Shown: positions 23,027 to 35,272, counted from the stretch's first letter. The stretch: DNA of 64,000 bases from Annulohypoxylon bovei var. microspora (GCA_022836615.1 MU405282.1:62001-126000); one strand, 5' to 3'. Program-made: numbers and translations. The notes: a model not told the origin generated them from the sequence alone.

Positions 23027-24361
23027 CCTTCAATGTTAGCAGCTAGAGGTATTAAGTGGGGTTATAATTGTGGACCACACGGGAGCTTATCACAGTTTAT
23101 TAGATATTACCCGAGTTGAAGGATTGCAACCCTCTCACTATCACATTCTCAACATATCATTCATTACCCAGTATCATTCAAGTCGACCTATGTACATAGA
23201 GGCGGTTATTTCAACGAACCACAGCTATTAAATAGGCACCTCGCATTCTCATAAAAAGATAACCAATCATTCATGAGTCTTATTAAAGGGTCAGCGTTAC
23301 CTACATTACTGGCCACCTTGAAATTGCTGAAAATTCAGCGCTGAGAGAGAGAGAATGAATTTCCACATCCTTTGCCAAGTTCCATCATACGAAGGAAGCA
23401 ATGGTTGGCTTTTGAGCTTCTCTATCCACGACATCTAGGCTGTTCTCGTTTATCCTTCGGGGTTCGCGACTCGAAATAGATTTAATGTTATAGTGTTGGG
23501 ACCCCAGCTCTGTATCGATAGTTCTAAAGCTGACCAGTTAGTAGGAGAGCCAAGAGCAAACTTCAATGTTGTTTGCTCACAGAGTTACGCTTGTGGCTGA
23601 ACAGTCATGTTCGGCCTTCCACATTCAACGTAGTAGTACTACCGAATTGCTGATGCTGCTTCCACCCCTGTTCGATATATGCAAGTTGTCTTCGCAGTTT
23701 ATTGCACGCTCTTCCTTTAATGGAATCGAGTGGGTTAGTAGGCCGGCCTCGAGCCATGAGCCGCCGCAGGCTAGGCTCTGCCACCCCTTGCGACTATCAG
23801 GTCTCTGCAGCAATATCCATTCTCATTGCTACCCACCAACGCTTACCAGCTGGCTCATCAACGCACGAAAGCCCGTATCAACATCAATACGGCGTTACAC
23901 ATTATCTTTTCCCAAGTGGGGGTTGCTCAACTGTCGCATCATAGAATATGGCTTTAGTTCCGTGGTCGAAAGCCTTCTCCGTTTTATCGTGTAATATTTT
24001 TGGTGGCTTCGGGCATACTCCTCGATTCTTCGAGGTGCCTACGGACATTATTAAACGTTATCTTCTATAGTCGCTTCGAGGTCATTCTCAGCTTACTTTG
24101 TTGTTACGCCACAGGGACATATCGATTTTGCGGCTGTAGGTGAAGTCCCCTTAAAAAATAATGGCGTCGTAAAATCAAAAGCTATAGACCTTTCCCGTGC
24201 CACTTTTCTCCCTAGATTTATTGTTTCTTCCCAGCCGGCAAATTTCTATTCCATGATGTTTCTGTAAGGAAGAGTTAATCCGCTTTTCTTCCTCATCTCC
24301 GCGGGAATCCGTCGCAGGCAGGCGTGGTAATCATTTATTTCAATCCGCATGATCTCCCGAA

Positions 24362-27292
24362 ATGGGGTTCCTCAAGTCATATTTCGCTCCCGGCCGTGCC
24401 AAGGCGAAGGGAGAAGAGAATCACGATAACACAGCAGCAACAGAACTCAACGAGACTGGTTTGAACAGCCCAAAATTAAGCACACCCCCTTCAATTCCAG
24501 CCGCTGTTCTTCCCCTGGGCGAAACAACCCAAAGGCGCCCATATTTATTACGGTCAGAATCCGTATCCACGAATTCCATATATCCTACAGGGGATTTTAG
24601 AAATGACAAAGAAAGCATACTCCATGTCAAAGCAGATGTTGTGTGTAGTTGGTTATACCAACAGCAACTGGAAAGACAATATGCGACTGGCATACTCCCC
24701 GGTGAGGGCGTTGTGCTTAAAAAGGGTAAAAACAACTATACGTGTTGTCCGCCACAGCTTCGAGATATACCCTACGGCCTATATGATATGTCGATGGAAC
24801 TAAACGTCCGGGTTCGTATATACCTCGCTCGTGCTGATTGAACACAACTAAACAATTCTGTAGTGCTCTATGACTATTAACACAAGGGTTATCAACGTTA
24901 TTCTTGCCTCGAGGAGAAAGACGTATGACTATATCCCACTTTCGAATGGACTCCGCTTGCAGGTATTACCCAGCATGCGCGAGCTACCTGGATGTCAGAA
25001 GCATCATTTTGCCGCATTCATCCAAGACCTTCAGATCCTAGTTGTCTGGGACGATGAGCCGAAGAAAGTCCTGGCAAGGGCCGATGCTCTAGAAGAACAA
25101 CTGATGAAGATGATCTGGGGTCACGGAGGGGAAGAGGAGGAGCCGGAGGAGGAGAAAGACGAGAGGGTTGAGAAGAACCAAGGTGTCGACGTCGACGTGA
25201 CAGGGGTGGATTTAGAGGCGGCAGCACCCGACGCAGAACAAAGGAAGACCAAACTCAGCAGTCCATGCATCGTAGGCGTAACGTTGGCCCTTTGCACGTG
25301 TTGTATGGGTCTCGGCCTGAGATCTCTGGCTTACGAAGTTGAAACGGATGGTTCGTATCTTCGATTAGCACTCATTGCCGTCATTCCGGTTGAGATGTGG
25401 GTAGCCATGTTCTTCTTCCAGTCCCTAATCACCAATCTCTTTCAAACTATCGGTCCTATATCTGCCGTCGACAAGAATTCGAGGTTCTACTCTGGAAAGC
25501 CCCCAAGGCGACTCAACCGAGAGGTTCAAGCTTTACCTCATGTAACCATCCAGATGCCTGTCTATAAAGAGGGTCTGACGGGTGTCATCATACCGACTAT
25601 CCAATCGCTCAAACAGTGTATATCGACATACGAGTTGCAAGGCGGTTCTGCTAATATCTTCGTGAACGACGATGGAATGCAGCTAATCCCGGGGGATGAG
25701 GCTCAAACCCGGCGCGAATTCTACGACGAAAATAATATAGGTTGGGTCTCTCGGCCGAAACACGATCCAAAGCCAGAGGATGACAGCCGACCTTTTCTCC
25801 GACGCGGAAAATTTAAAAAGGCATCGAACATGAATTATGCCATGATGGTGAGTAACCGTGTCGAGGACAAGCTGGTTCAAGTTCATAGAACTCCGCACTG
25901 GTCCCAGGCGGAGGAGCAGGTCGCGTATGAGCAATGCCTTGCCGAAGTTCTACAAGAGGACGAAGGTCGCACTTGGGCCGAGGGGAACATCCGCATTGGT
26001 GATTACATTCTTATTATCGACTCGGATACTCGTGTGCCACAGGATTGCCTGCTAGACGCTGTCAGTGAGATGGAACAGTCTCCGCAAGTGGCGATATTGC
26101 AATTTACGTCCGGCGTCATGCGAGTAACGACGTCTTTCTTCGAGGGAGGGTAAGTTGATGATAATCCTTAAGAACGGAAGAGTGCATGCATATTAACATA
26201 TTCGCAGTGTTACGTGGTTTACTAACCTCATTTACTCGGCTATAACCTTTGTGGTAGCTAATGGTGATGCTTGTCCCTTTGTCGGCCACAATGCTATACT
26301 ACGGTGGTCTGCCATCCAAGACTCTACTTCGTATATAGACGAGGACGGCTATGAGAAATTTTGGTCTGAATCACACGTGTCAGAGGATTTCGATATGGCT
26401 CTTCGACTCCAGTGTGCCGGCTACGATCTCAGATTCGCGTCTTATACCGGGGTAGGCTTCCAGGAAGGTGTCTCCCTAACGGTATACGACGAATTATCGC
26501 GATGGGAAAAATACGCATACGGCTGCAACGAGTTGATGTTCCATCCCCTCAGATATTGGCTCACTCGTGGTCCCATCACTCCTCTCTTTAGGACGTTCTT
26601 GTTCTCGAACATCCACCTGCCCAAGAAGCTCACCATCTGCACCTATATCGGTACATACTACGCTATCGGCGCTTGCTGGATCCTGACCCTTATGAACTAC
26701 TTTTTGTCCGGCTGGTTCTTTGGGCTGTATGACAAGTTCTACATAGACTCGTTTGCCATCTACGTCTCAGTCATCGTCGTCTTCACAGGGTTTGGAAATT
26801 TCGCCCTGGCTGTCCTGCGGTATCGGCTGAACCAGCAAGGGCTCATCGCAGCTTGTAAGTTTCTATTCCCATGCTATACCCAAAATCATCACGGTAAGAA
26901 AAAGAGACTAACTATTCGCTCACTCACCGCTAGTCTGGAGCAACATCAAATGGGTCCCGTTGATGACTATCTTCCTAGGCGGCCTGTCTCTGCACGTCTC
27001 GCAGGCCCTGCTGAGCCACTTCTTCAGCATCGACATGACCTGGGGTGCGACGGCTAAGGAGTTCGAGGAAGTCAACTTTCTCGAAGAGATACCGCGCCTG
27101 CTCCGCAGGTTCAAGGGCACGTTTCTCTGGTGCGCTGCGATGACGGCTCTGATCGTGTGCGGCTATTTCGCGTTCCCCGTAGAGTGGAGAATCAGACACT
27201 TAGCGTCCATATGGCCGCTCGCCTGGATCGTGGGGTGCCACTTCTTGCTGCCGGTTGCGTTGAACCCGGCGCTCATGGTGTTCGCGTGGTGA
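24362..27292 (+). CDS. GT2-family polysaccharide glycosyltransferase, multi-pass membrane
   Basis: Four exons, 24362-24811, 24864-26149, 26208-26854 and 26934-27292, join in frame to 913 residues (introns 52, 58 and 79 nt). The N-terminal half has conserved cytosolic blocks (ADVVCSWLYQQQLE near residue 95, then NVRCSMTINTRV across the first junction) and an acidic insertion EEEEPEEEKDE near 245. Two membrane segments near 285-335 precede the catalytic domain: QMPVYKEG (about 377), NDDG (about 418), IDSDTR (about 536), SEDFDMALRL (about 636) and RWEKYAYG (about 677), in the order of the D, DxD, ED and (Q/R)xxRW elements of processive GT2 enzymes. C-terminal membrane helices follow. Related fungal proteins are needed for hyphal growth on solid surfaces; the polymer made is not known. 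This role is inferred from family resemblance. Confidence 0.88.
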
Positions 27293-29056
27293 TTTATTTA
27301 CGTGGGGGTTTCGGATTGCGGTATATAAAGAAGATAGTCTGCTTCATGGCATCTAGGAAAAGGGGTTACGGTATAGAAATTCTGTGTTGGGATTGCCTAA
27401 TATGCGTCTCTGGTTATTAACGGGTTTACTATAGTAGCCCGCCCTGTGACGCGGATGAAGTGGAACTGGAGGTTGATGACAATGACTAATTTTATCTTTC
27501 AAGAGCTGAAATCGGTAACTGATCCGGGGTTTCCTGCGTTGGCACTGAAGATGCATACGTACGTACGAATTTTATACGTCAAGTACGCTATGATATATAC
27601 TATTTATAATGCCTTTCCAAGATCACATGCCCGGTTACATCTGCCTTTATATATAGGTACATATACATACGTGACACGAATCGAACCTGGGACGAGAGGA
27701 AAACTTTCTGGTCAGATTTAAGGGTCCATAAATGGCGATCGATCATATGTCTTAGACGATCCGGCACGTTTAAGACAACAGATAGCTATTCGTCCGGTAA
27801 CTTTTTGTTGCCGGCCGGCGGTCTGCAACATATATTGATCTCATTCGACGGTGTGAGCTGCGAACTGAGACCTTCCCATGCCGTCGTGGTCTCACGACAG
27901 CTCAAGCTGCAGGTCAAGTGAGCATGTTGGGACCCTTAAGCTTAGTTACATAGGACTAAGGCACCTTTCGGATTTCTAGCGAGGGATCTAACCTAGACGG
28001 GGAGCGGATTGCAGTGTTGCCCCTGATGACTAGAATGGCGTCAAGATGAATGCATATTTTACGAAGTAGGTACCTATAACATGTTAAGAGGTACTCGGTC
28101 TGGGTATCAGGGCTGTTTAAGGAAATACAACCATACAATTTCTTTACACATGTAGTGTTAGCCTCGTCGAAGTTTCTACAAATTGTAGTTGTAGTTAAAA
28201 AATTGTCTTCCAGCAATTCGCTTTCCTCTTACTTTTCCCCTTTAAATTATTCTGTGAAGTAAAGCCATTTATAAGTAAAAAGAAACGGTTTGTATTTACA
28301 TGTACCTACCTACCCAGGTATCCTTAAGACTTGAGGTAGGTACTATTATGGATGGATCCATTCTGTTAGGTAACAGAGAAATCATAGCGATACTAGCGCT
28401 TCGTAGCGCTGATCCTCACGCAGCTTCTCACGCCTGATCGTAACGAATTAGCTTGCCCCACCTACCCGCTACAGGCAAGCCGGCAACTCTATTAAAAGCC
28501 CTGGACTCATTGATGTCTGGAGCAATTGATCTTGTACGTGTAACTACAGGTAGGTACCTGGTAGGTATGGATCTGATAATGACGATACGAAGCAGGTACG
28601 TTCATACACGTTTTTCCACGTAATGATATTCTAGAAAAGAGAGTCGCGATCAGGTACCATGTCTGTACAGTACCTACGTAAAGTATACTTGGCGTGTCGT
28701 AGAATTCTGGAATTTTGGATGATGCGGTGTCAATCTGAAGTCAATTTGTCAATCTGGTCCATGTCAATCCCGTGTCCCGTGTCCTGTTCGGGAGTTATTC
28801 GTTTTAGACAATTCAGGGCTGGATAACATATCTGCATATTACCTTCATACTGTCTCCAAATTTACAAATTTCCTATTCAATGCCCTTTTTGCCGACATAT
28901 GAATATTATTCTCTCTTTCCCCTTCCCCTTTAATTTATCATCTTGTAATCTGGGGTCTTCGTCTTCTTTCTCGTTTTCTTACTCTTATCTCTTCTCTCTA
29001 TCTACCTACATAGCTCACCAACCCGTAACCTTAACCTCCTCTCATCCTCATCAAAC
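27293..29056. other. Intergenic region between the GT2 and F-box-like genes
   Basis: No gene is supported. A possible hairpin lies at 27855-27903. TACCTACCTAC/TAGGTAGGTA words cluster near 28300-28345 and 28550-28570. A C/T-rich stretch at about 28910-29050 directly precedes the next start codon and is typical of a fungal core promoter. Confidence 0.6.
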
Positions 29057-30618
29057 ATGGCCTTATTCGTAGACCTCGACGAGGAGCCTGAACCGCCTCA
29101 GACGCATCATTACGGCTTAAAACCTGAGTGGAACGGCGAGAGAGCAAAACAGCAGCTATCGTCGGGAGCTGAAGGGTCAGCTCTTGCTAAGAATGGCGGA
29201 GGACAGAGCCAACCGCCTATAATAGACCGCGAACCCGAGAACCTCAACGAGCATAATGGGATGGCGGAGGCTCTCGGATGTTATCCGTAGGCAGACGCAA
29301 CCTCACTTATGGCATTTTCTACTTGCAGATCCTCCCCTTTCGGCTATCAGTACTTCTCGTCTGAAAGCCGGAGGGGAGACATGGCTGACTCGACATCCAC
29401 CAGTATCGTTATGGCGATTGCGTCGTCCATCGATCTAAACACCCTCGATAACCTGTCCCGCACCTGTCGTCAGGTACGCCAGGCTCTCCTGCAGTACCGC
29501 AGTGTAGTTCTTGCGCATACACTCCATTGCGTCAACGAGGACGTGCTTATCGATCCCGAAGATACCTTCCGTTACCGTGCCCGAGCAGGAAACTGGTATT
29601 ACATGGAAGATGGTCGTACCGGGGACTACAATGGCAAGAGCGGGAGCTGTGCGAGGGATATGGTGGCCGAATGTAGGAGGTGCGGGACGGTCGTCTGTCG
29701 GGTAAGCATTTTGGTTACGTGGTCAATGCTTAACGTGTCTGGCATGGTTGGGAATACAATATTAATAGCATGTGTGATAGAACTGCGCGATCAAGCCACC
29801 CGCTCCTGCCGTGCTCCGGGACAGACACCGCCGACTATGTCTTCCGTGCAGCAAAGCTCCGCTCGGAAGCCTCGCGAAGCCGCCGCTGCGGCCCGATACC
29901 ACCGTAGACGCGGGCGAAATGCGGTTAGCGATATGCAACTGCGACTCAGAAGGAGTCTGGCTCTGCCAACCCTGCGGGAGAAGCATCCGCGGAGCTGATC
30001 ACGACTACAAGTCGTACGTTCTGCCCCTCTCTCTCTATCACCTGACTACCCTTTTCGGCATCGGAGCTAACCGAACGCAGCATCTGGAAGTGGCGCAACC
30101 AATACGGCGAGGTTCTCGGAGGCCTCGGTACCGGTATCGGGGAAGGCGACCGGGGTGTGATTTGCGGGCGCGAGGCCGCGTGTTGCGGCTCCAAGGAGCG
30201 TGAACAGGAGACCGACTGCGACGCCGCCGACGCCCGCGAGCAGGACGAGATCAGCAACGGTGGCGGAGGCGGTAGCTTGTCCCCGTGGGGCACGCCATCG
30301 CCCGCGTCTTCGGTCTCCGGGTCCCCGCCGGGTGAGCGTAGGACGCCTAGCCCTCAGCTCAGGCCCGGGTACGCCCGTCACGAGATCGAGGGTATCGGAG
30401 GAGTCGTCAAGACTAAGTTGATGCGCATGGTAAGGGTGGGCGCGTGCGTGCCGGAGTGGGAGGACGAGAAGAAGAAGGGCGAGATCTTAGGACGTGAGGT
30501 CTCGAGCAGAAGCCGGAGCTGGTGCGGCTGGTGCTGGAGGGTAATACCCGGGAAGAAGGATTGGGAGGCAGCGGCTAAGGCTGGGGATAAGGAAAAGGGG
30601 AAAGGAAAGGCAGAATAA
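29057..30618 (+). CDS. F-box-like, Cys-rich (zinc-binding) fungal protein of unknown function
   Basis: Four exons, 29057-29286, 29329-29701, 29781-30013 and 30081-30618, join in frame to 457 residues. The first intron is only 42 nt. An N-terminal disordered stretch leads into a helix-rich segment with MADSTSTSIVMAIASSIDL and LDNLSRTCRQVRQALLQYR (about 95-135), which resembles the F-box motif that recruits substrates to SCF ubiquitin ligases. RYRARAGNWYY and GSCARDMVAECRRCG follow. The cysteines then form pairs: C192/C195, C200/C203, C221/C224, C253/C255 and C263/C266, suggesting two bound zinc ions. A polar, Ser/Pro-rich segment and a Lys-rich end close the protein. The third donor could instead be AA|GTCGTA, changing one residue. 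Ubiquitin-ligase adaptor function is an inference. Confidence 0.75.
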
Positions 30619-31469
30619 AGAGGCTATAAGGATCCTCCTGCCATCTGGAAATATGGGCGGGATGGTGGATCATGACCACACATGACGCATATAGAATATA
30701 CTGAGCTGGCTGCATCCCGGATTTCGGACGCGGCTGAATGAACTATAGGATAGGTATGAGATGAGAGCTTGACCTGGGTCGCTTATCTAGGGTGTAGATG
30801 GATAATAGAAATGATATATGATCGACTATACTAAGTAGATCGGACTTGCTGGGTGTGTCATGAACATGCTGATTCATTGTAGAAGGTGTGGTGGACGTGA
30901 TATTGATTAGTGATATATGTTCACAAAGTCATACTTTGATACAGTAAGAATATTTTAAGACGATATATATTGGAAAGAAAAGTACGGAAATAACGTGCTC
31001 AAATCACTTCTAATAAAAGCGCCTTTTACCAAACCTTGTGAAATGTGTTAATTCGTTGCTGATGATGTAATATTCATCGGTGATATACACTTTATATTCT
31101 TTAGTTATTTAGTCTTGTATACATATTTGCGTTCCCTCCCAGGGTCATTGGTTGTCATTGTTGAGTCTTGCCTCGTTTGACACTAAAGTTGGTGGTCCGC
31201 CTCCCAGCCACAAGTCTTTATACCATAAGAACCCTATCCCCTAGTACCGTAGAGGAGATTCATCGACTCGTTTAAGCTCGTTTCTGACCTGTTCCCTTTT
31301 CCTTACTTTCCAGATCCGCGCCTACTACCGGCCAGACACCGAATTCTGGTATACCCGGGAAGACAGATGGGCAGGCAGACAAGACCGACATCCACCCACC
31401 ACGACCATGACCACGGCCGTCACCAATAGTCACCAATAACAGGCATACGTATAGCTATGCATAGTCGTA
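30619..31469. other. Convergent intergenic region
   Basis: It lies between the stops of the F-box-like and mitoribosomal genes. No gene or repeat of note is seen; it should contain both polyadenylation regions. Confidence 0.6.
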
Positions 31470-32120
31470 TCATAAAGCGTCCTTGAGCAGCAGAATCTTC
31501 CTCTTCTTGCGCTCCTCGCGCGCCTCGGTCTTCAAGGGGCCCCAGCGGGCCTTCACGGCCTCGAGCCGCGCGCGCTCGCGGCTCTTGTGTTCGGCGCTGG
31601 CGCGGCAGCACATCATGACGAAGAGCGGGCGGCAGTCGTAGCGCTCGGCGAGCTTGAGCACGCTCCAGCGCTCGGGGTCGCGCGCGCGCAGCTGGCGCAT
31701 CTCGGCCACCTGCTCCTTCGTCACGTTGTACTTCTTCTCGGGCTCCGGCAGCTGCGGGGGGAGGTCCGTGGAGGAGGAGGGGGAGGAGAGGTCGGAGGAG
31801 GTGCGCAGGAGCTGGGTCAGGTTGGCGCGCCGCCGCGGGTCCGACCGCGGCAGGAACTTGAAGGGCGTGTGGTACACCGACGGCTTCGACGACGGCGGGT
31901 TGTAGATTACGTGGTTGCCCGGCGAGGGCGCGAGGAAGGAGGTGTGCGGGGCGATCTTCAGCGCGCGCTTCGTGCGGGACGCCGTGGACTGGTGGCGCCG
32001 GGGCGATGCTGAGATTGGTGCTGCCGCTACTGCCGCCCGCGTGGTGAGACAGTTCGAGCCCGGGGACTTGGCGACGCTGCGGAGGAGCGGCTGGAGGTGG
32101 GTGAGGGATCGCGTCTCCAT
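31470..32120 (-). CDS. MRPL20: Mitochondrial large ribosomal subunit protein L20 (mL58)
   Basis: A single exon encodes 216 residues from ATG 32118-32120 to the stop at 31470-31472. The N-terminus is rich in Arg, Ser and Ala with few acidic residues, as expected of a mitochondrial presequence. The conserved MRP-L20 (PF12824) region includes VIYNPPSSKPSVYHTPFKFL, KYNVTKEQVAEMRQLRARD, SVLKLAERYDCRPLFVMMCC and a very basic C-terminal helix with EERKKRKILLL. This is a fungal-specific component of the mitochondrial large ribosomal subunit. GC content is high compared with neighbouring sequence, as often seen for compact housekeeping genes here. It is divergent from the gene at 35273 across 3.2 kb. 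Confidence 0.9.
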   Translation of the reverse strand: METRSLTHLQPLLRSVAKSPGSNCLTTRAAVAAAPISASPRRHQSTASRTKRALKIAPHTSFLAPSPGNHVIYNPPSSKPSVYHTPFKFLPRSDPRRRANLTQLLRTSSDLSSPSSSTDLPPQLPEPEKKYNVTKEQVAEMRQLRARDPERWSVLKLAERYDCRPLFVMMCCRASAEHKSRERARLEAVKARWGPLKTEAREERKKRKILLLKDAL

Positions 32121-32994
32121 CTTGGCTGGTGTGCGGGCGGGTGGCGGTTGCGCAGATTGGGATATGAGAGGGAGGAGATGCTGGCCCGGAGCGAAGCAGA
32201 CCTAATTGAATGTCGTATTAGGGCGGTTTCTCTTCCTCTTCTCCCCAATTCCGATCTTGGAGCTTGGGAGTACCGTCGAATTATTTCATCGGGTCGACTT
32301 CGATTAACTAGGTGATGCCGTGCTACAATTTTTGTCGGAAGCTTTCACGGCCCGGGTGGGCACGGAGTCACGTGATAGTATATATGGTTTTCTGATTACC
32401 TAAGTATTAATGGTGGGATGGACACAATGGAAAGGTCTGGGTACTTAGGTACCTCTTGGACCCAGCAGTTGAAAATGTGGGCTTACATAACGTAAGCTGT
32501 TCACCGTGCTTAGGTAATGCAAAAAGGCCTGGTCTTCAGCTCATAAAAAGGAAAAATGCAGATTGATCCCGTGCTACCTCAAGTACCCAGGTACCGGTCC
32601 TACCCCTGACATTAAGCCCTGACAAGATCTCAACTCCTCCAATTCAATTTAACCAACCTTTTTAGTCCAATCGAGATGCACAAAGACGACGACCCCTCAT
32701 GAAGGTGACGTACCTTAGCTGCTTAGGTCGAATTTCGAGGTTTCATGTGCCAGAACCAGATTTTTCGTTCGGACTCGCCCAATCGATTCAGCCTGCAGTC
32801 ATGGGTTGGGTTATTGATATCTTGACTTTTCATCCCGATCTGAAGTTCTTGCTCTTGCAGTCGCAGTCTTGGAAGATGTAAGACGCGGGGATGAGAGATG
32901 AAGTCCTTTTGCCCTTTCTTAGTTTGCCATCACGAGACTTCGATAGCATATTCATTGATATATGAGTCGATCTTATATTTCCTGATCTAGATGT

Positions 32995-33029
32995 GGCATA
33001 CGGCATACGACATACGGCACACGGCATAT
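32995..33029. repeat. Short tandem repeat, five copies of a 7-bp unit
   Basis: Five successive heptamers read GGCATAC, GGCATAC, GACATAC, GGCACAC and GGCATAT. It is intergenic with no evident function. Confidence 0.85.
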
Positions 33030-34593
33030 GAGATATCAGATTATTTTAGTGAAGAAATAATAGTTCTTCGGTGGCTTGATGGCTTGGTGTAAGTCGGTTG
33101 CCCTTGGCTGCGATCCGGGCTGTGTCAGCAGCATTATTATTGTTTTAGGGCCAAGTCGTCTCAACTTTTCGTCGTCTTACCCATTTTCAGCCCGTGGGAT
33201 TGCATTGAATTTATGCGATGCGATGCGGGATGGTAAAGGGTCCAATGAATGATCGTCACCGTCCCCTTTGACACTCGTCCTGGCTCATAATCAGTTTCGT
33301 CGTCGCAAGTGGGATTACGGCGACCATAGCCTTGACCATGACTGGCTTTTGATATTTGATGTTTTATTGAGGAATAAGAACTTAATGACCTATTTAGGTG
33401 ATCTAATGGAAAGATCGAAAGAAAAAGAAAGAAGAAATCGTACCTATGAGAGCAGCGAGAGGCATCATATTGCCCCATTTTCTTATTCGCGTCCCTCGAT
33501 GATCATTGGGGATCTGTCACCATAAGTGACGTCGCAGGGTGTTTCCCCCCTTTTTAGAATAGATTTATGAGCAAGCTATGCATGCCTTGTGATGGTCCCC
33601 ATCCCCCAATATCTGTTTTGGCTCCGGTCTATTCTTACCTATTCCACTCCACTTGTGTTTATGTACGTACGTGACACCAATATTATTATTATCACTACAT
33701 TATCACTGCATTATCTCCAAGTTTCTGATATCGAACCCCTTAGCTTTGTGTCTTACAGTGCTTCGTACATTTCGTACCTACATACGTTTCGTACAATACC
33801 TACACAAGAATCGAGGAACCCTTGCGAGTGCCAAAGGTGCCAAGTGACCCAGCAAAGCTTGGTTGGGACCCAAAAAACTATCAAAAAGCAAGCTGAAGCA
33901 AGCAAGCAATCATTTAGCACCACTGCGCTGTTCCTACATTGGAATTTGATCGTTGCTATCCAATCTTGGACTGTTGGATCTCTGACAAGTAAAGATTCGC
34001 AGATATTAATTGAGACATACCCGACTTTAGCATCCCCTTATCCCCTTATACCGTCATCCCGTCATTCTCTATTCGATTTATTTCTCTCCTTCCCTTCCCC
34101 TTCCTAACATTCCTTTTTTTCTCGCCTAAAGATTGTTATTATCGGCCTCGATTAATGGCCGGCCACTCCGTCCGATCCTAGTCCAGCTGCGTCCCCAATC
34201 CAGGCAGGCCAGGCCACTTATACGAACTCGTCCTCGGGGTCGTTACCGGCTATCGCTGTCATTCTCAACTTTCTAGAAGGGCACAGACTTCTTTTACTTC
34301 CTTTAGGACAGGCAGGACACGACACTTTGTTAACCACGATCCATAATCAGTCCGGCGTCATCGACCCCTACCGTATGTAGGACTGCTGATCCACGCTACC
34401 TATCATCTGGTTCCTCCTCTTTTGGGTCTGGTCTTGTTACGTATATACTTGGAACGAAAAGATCGTCAACAGGATCTCCAATACCTACCCCGAATCGCAC
34501 ACTTGCATTCTCTCGCATCGTGCTGCACTCGCATTTGCCCATCTACTTCCACTTCTAAACCCACTTACACTTACATATCTGCAACCAACATCC

Positions 34594-34620
34594 GCAGTCG
34601 CAGTCGCAGTCGCAGCCGCA
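34594..34620. repeat. GCAGTC hexanucleotide tract
   Basis: About four copies of GCAGTC, the last drifting to GCAGCC, lie upstream of the disordered-protein gene, possibly inside its transcript leader. Confidence 0.75.
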
Positions 34621-34867
34621 GCCCGCAGTTACAGTAGCAGCAAGCATCAGCAGGAACAGCAGTTCAGGCCATAGGGCAGTAGGGCAACAGGCAGACGCGA
34701 AATATTATCCTATTATTCCAAGGTTATCATTACCTATTATTCTCCTACTACTACTCCTACGGCGGCAAGAAGGGAATATTCGACTTTATCGTCTGGTCGA
34801 ACTTGGCAATTTGTCCAATCCAACAACACTGCTTCTCTTCTTAATCGCGAACGTGGGCCAACGGAGG

Positions 34868-35190
34868 GTAAGTGCCAGTCTCTCTATATCCATATCCATA
34901 CTACCCATATTGAAATACCCCGATAATTTATTATGTGCGAGGAATGAGAGATTGGGGTATATCTTGGCCCGTTCGAGTCATAAAAGCCTAGACCCTTTCA
35001 CATACTGCATACCCTTTTTTGCCAGACTAGGTGTTGATGATGTTGGTCTTCAATCCTTGCAACTAACAACGACAACAACATCGTACACTGTTTTTGAACT
35101 AGTTTAACTAGTCCGCCTAGCCTCTACGTTCTCGTTGGTGTCCGTTTCGTCATTTTTGGTCCCGTGCTAATAATCCCTGGCATTTTCCAG
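34868..35190 (+). other. Candidate 5' leader intron of the gene at 35273
   Basis: GTAAGT at 34868 follows ACGGAGG, and a strong acceptor CATTTTCCAG ends at 35190 with GTGCTAATAAT as a branch-like sequence 15-25 bases earlier. The next ATG downstream is the start at 35273. At 323 nt it is longer than coding introns here, as leader introns often are. No transcript evidence is available. Confidence 0.4.
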
Positions 35191-35272
35191 AAGATAAATA
35201 TCACTCAATACCCGTTGCCCGTTAATCACCCCATTCTTAAGCCTCGACCTCCCGGTCCACCTGAGTACCATT

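Larger units (their letters stand above)
19474..24361. other. Long divergent intergenic region (trehalase and GT2 genes) with a transposon-like element
   Basis: About 4.9 kb without a supported gene. It holds candidate stress elements near 19759 and 19914 on the trehalase side and the 692-bp inverted-repeat element at 22335-23026. The 142-codon frame at 23566-23994 is not recognisable and lacks clear coding character. The rest is AT-rich and featureless to the eye. Confidence 0.6.
32121..35272. other. Divergent intergenic region and probable long transcript leader
   Basis: About 3.1 kb without a supported gene. It contains a 7-bp repeat array at 32995-33029, a GCAGTC tract at 34594-34620 and a candidate leader intron at 34868-35190. 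Short frames at 33589-34107 and 34811-35107 match nothing I recognise. Confidence 0.55.

Noticed and set aside
22734..23033. 99-codon minus-strand frame
   Set aside because: It runs through the right terminal inverted repeat of the transposon-like element and resembles no protein.
23566..23994. 142-codon plus-strand frame
   Set aside because: No recognisable domain, overlapping frames in other phases, and no convincing splice partners.
27665..27715. TCGAACCTGGGAC resembles a tRNA T-arm on the minus strand
   Set aside because: The bases either side of the TTCGATT loop do not pair as a five-base stem, and no anticodon or acceptor stem could be found.
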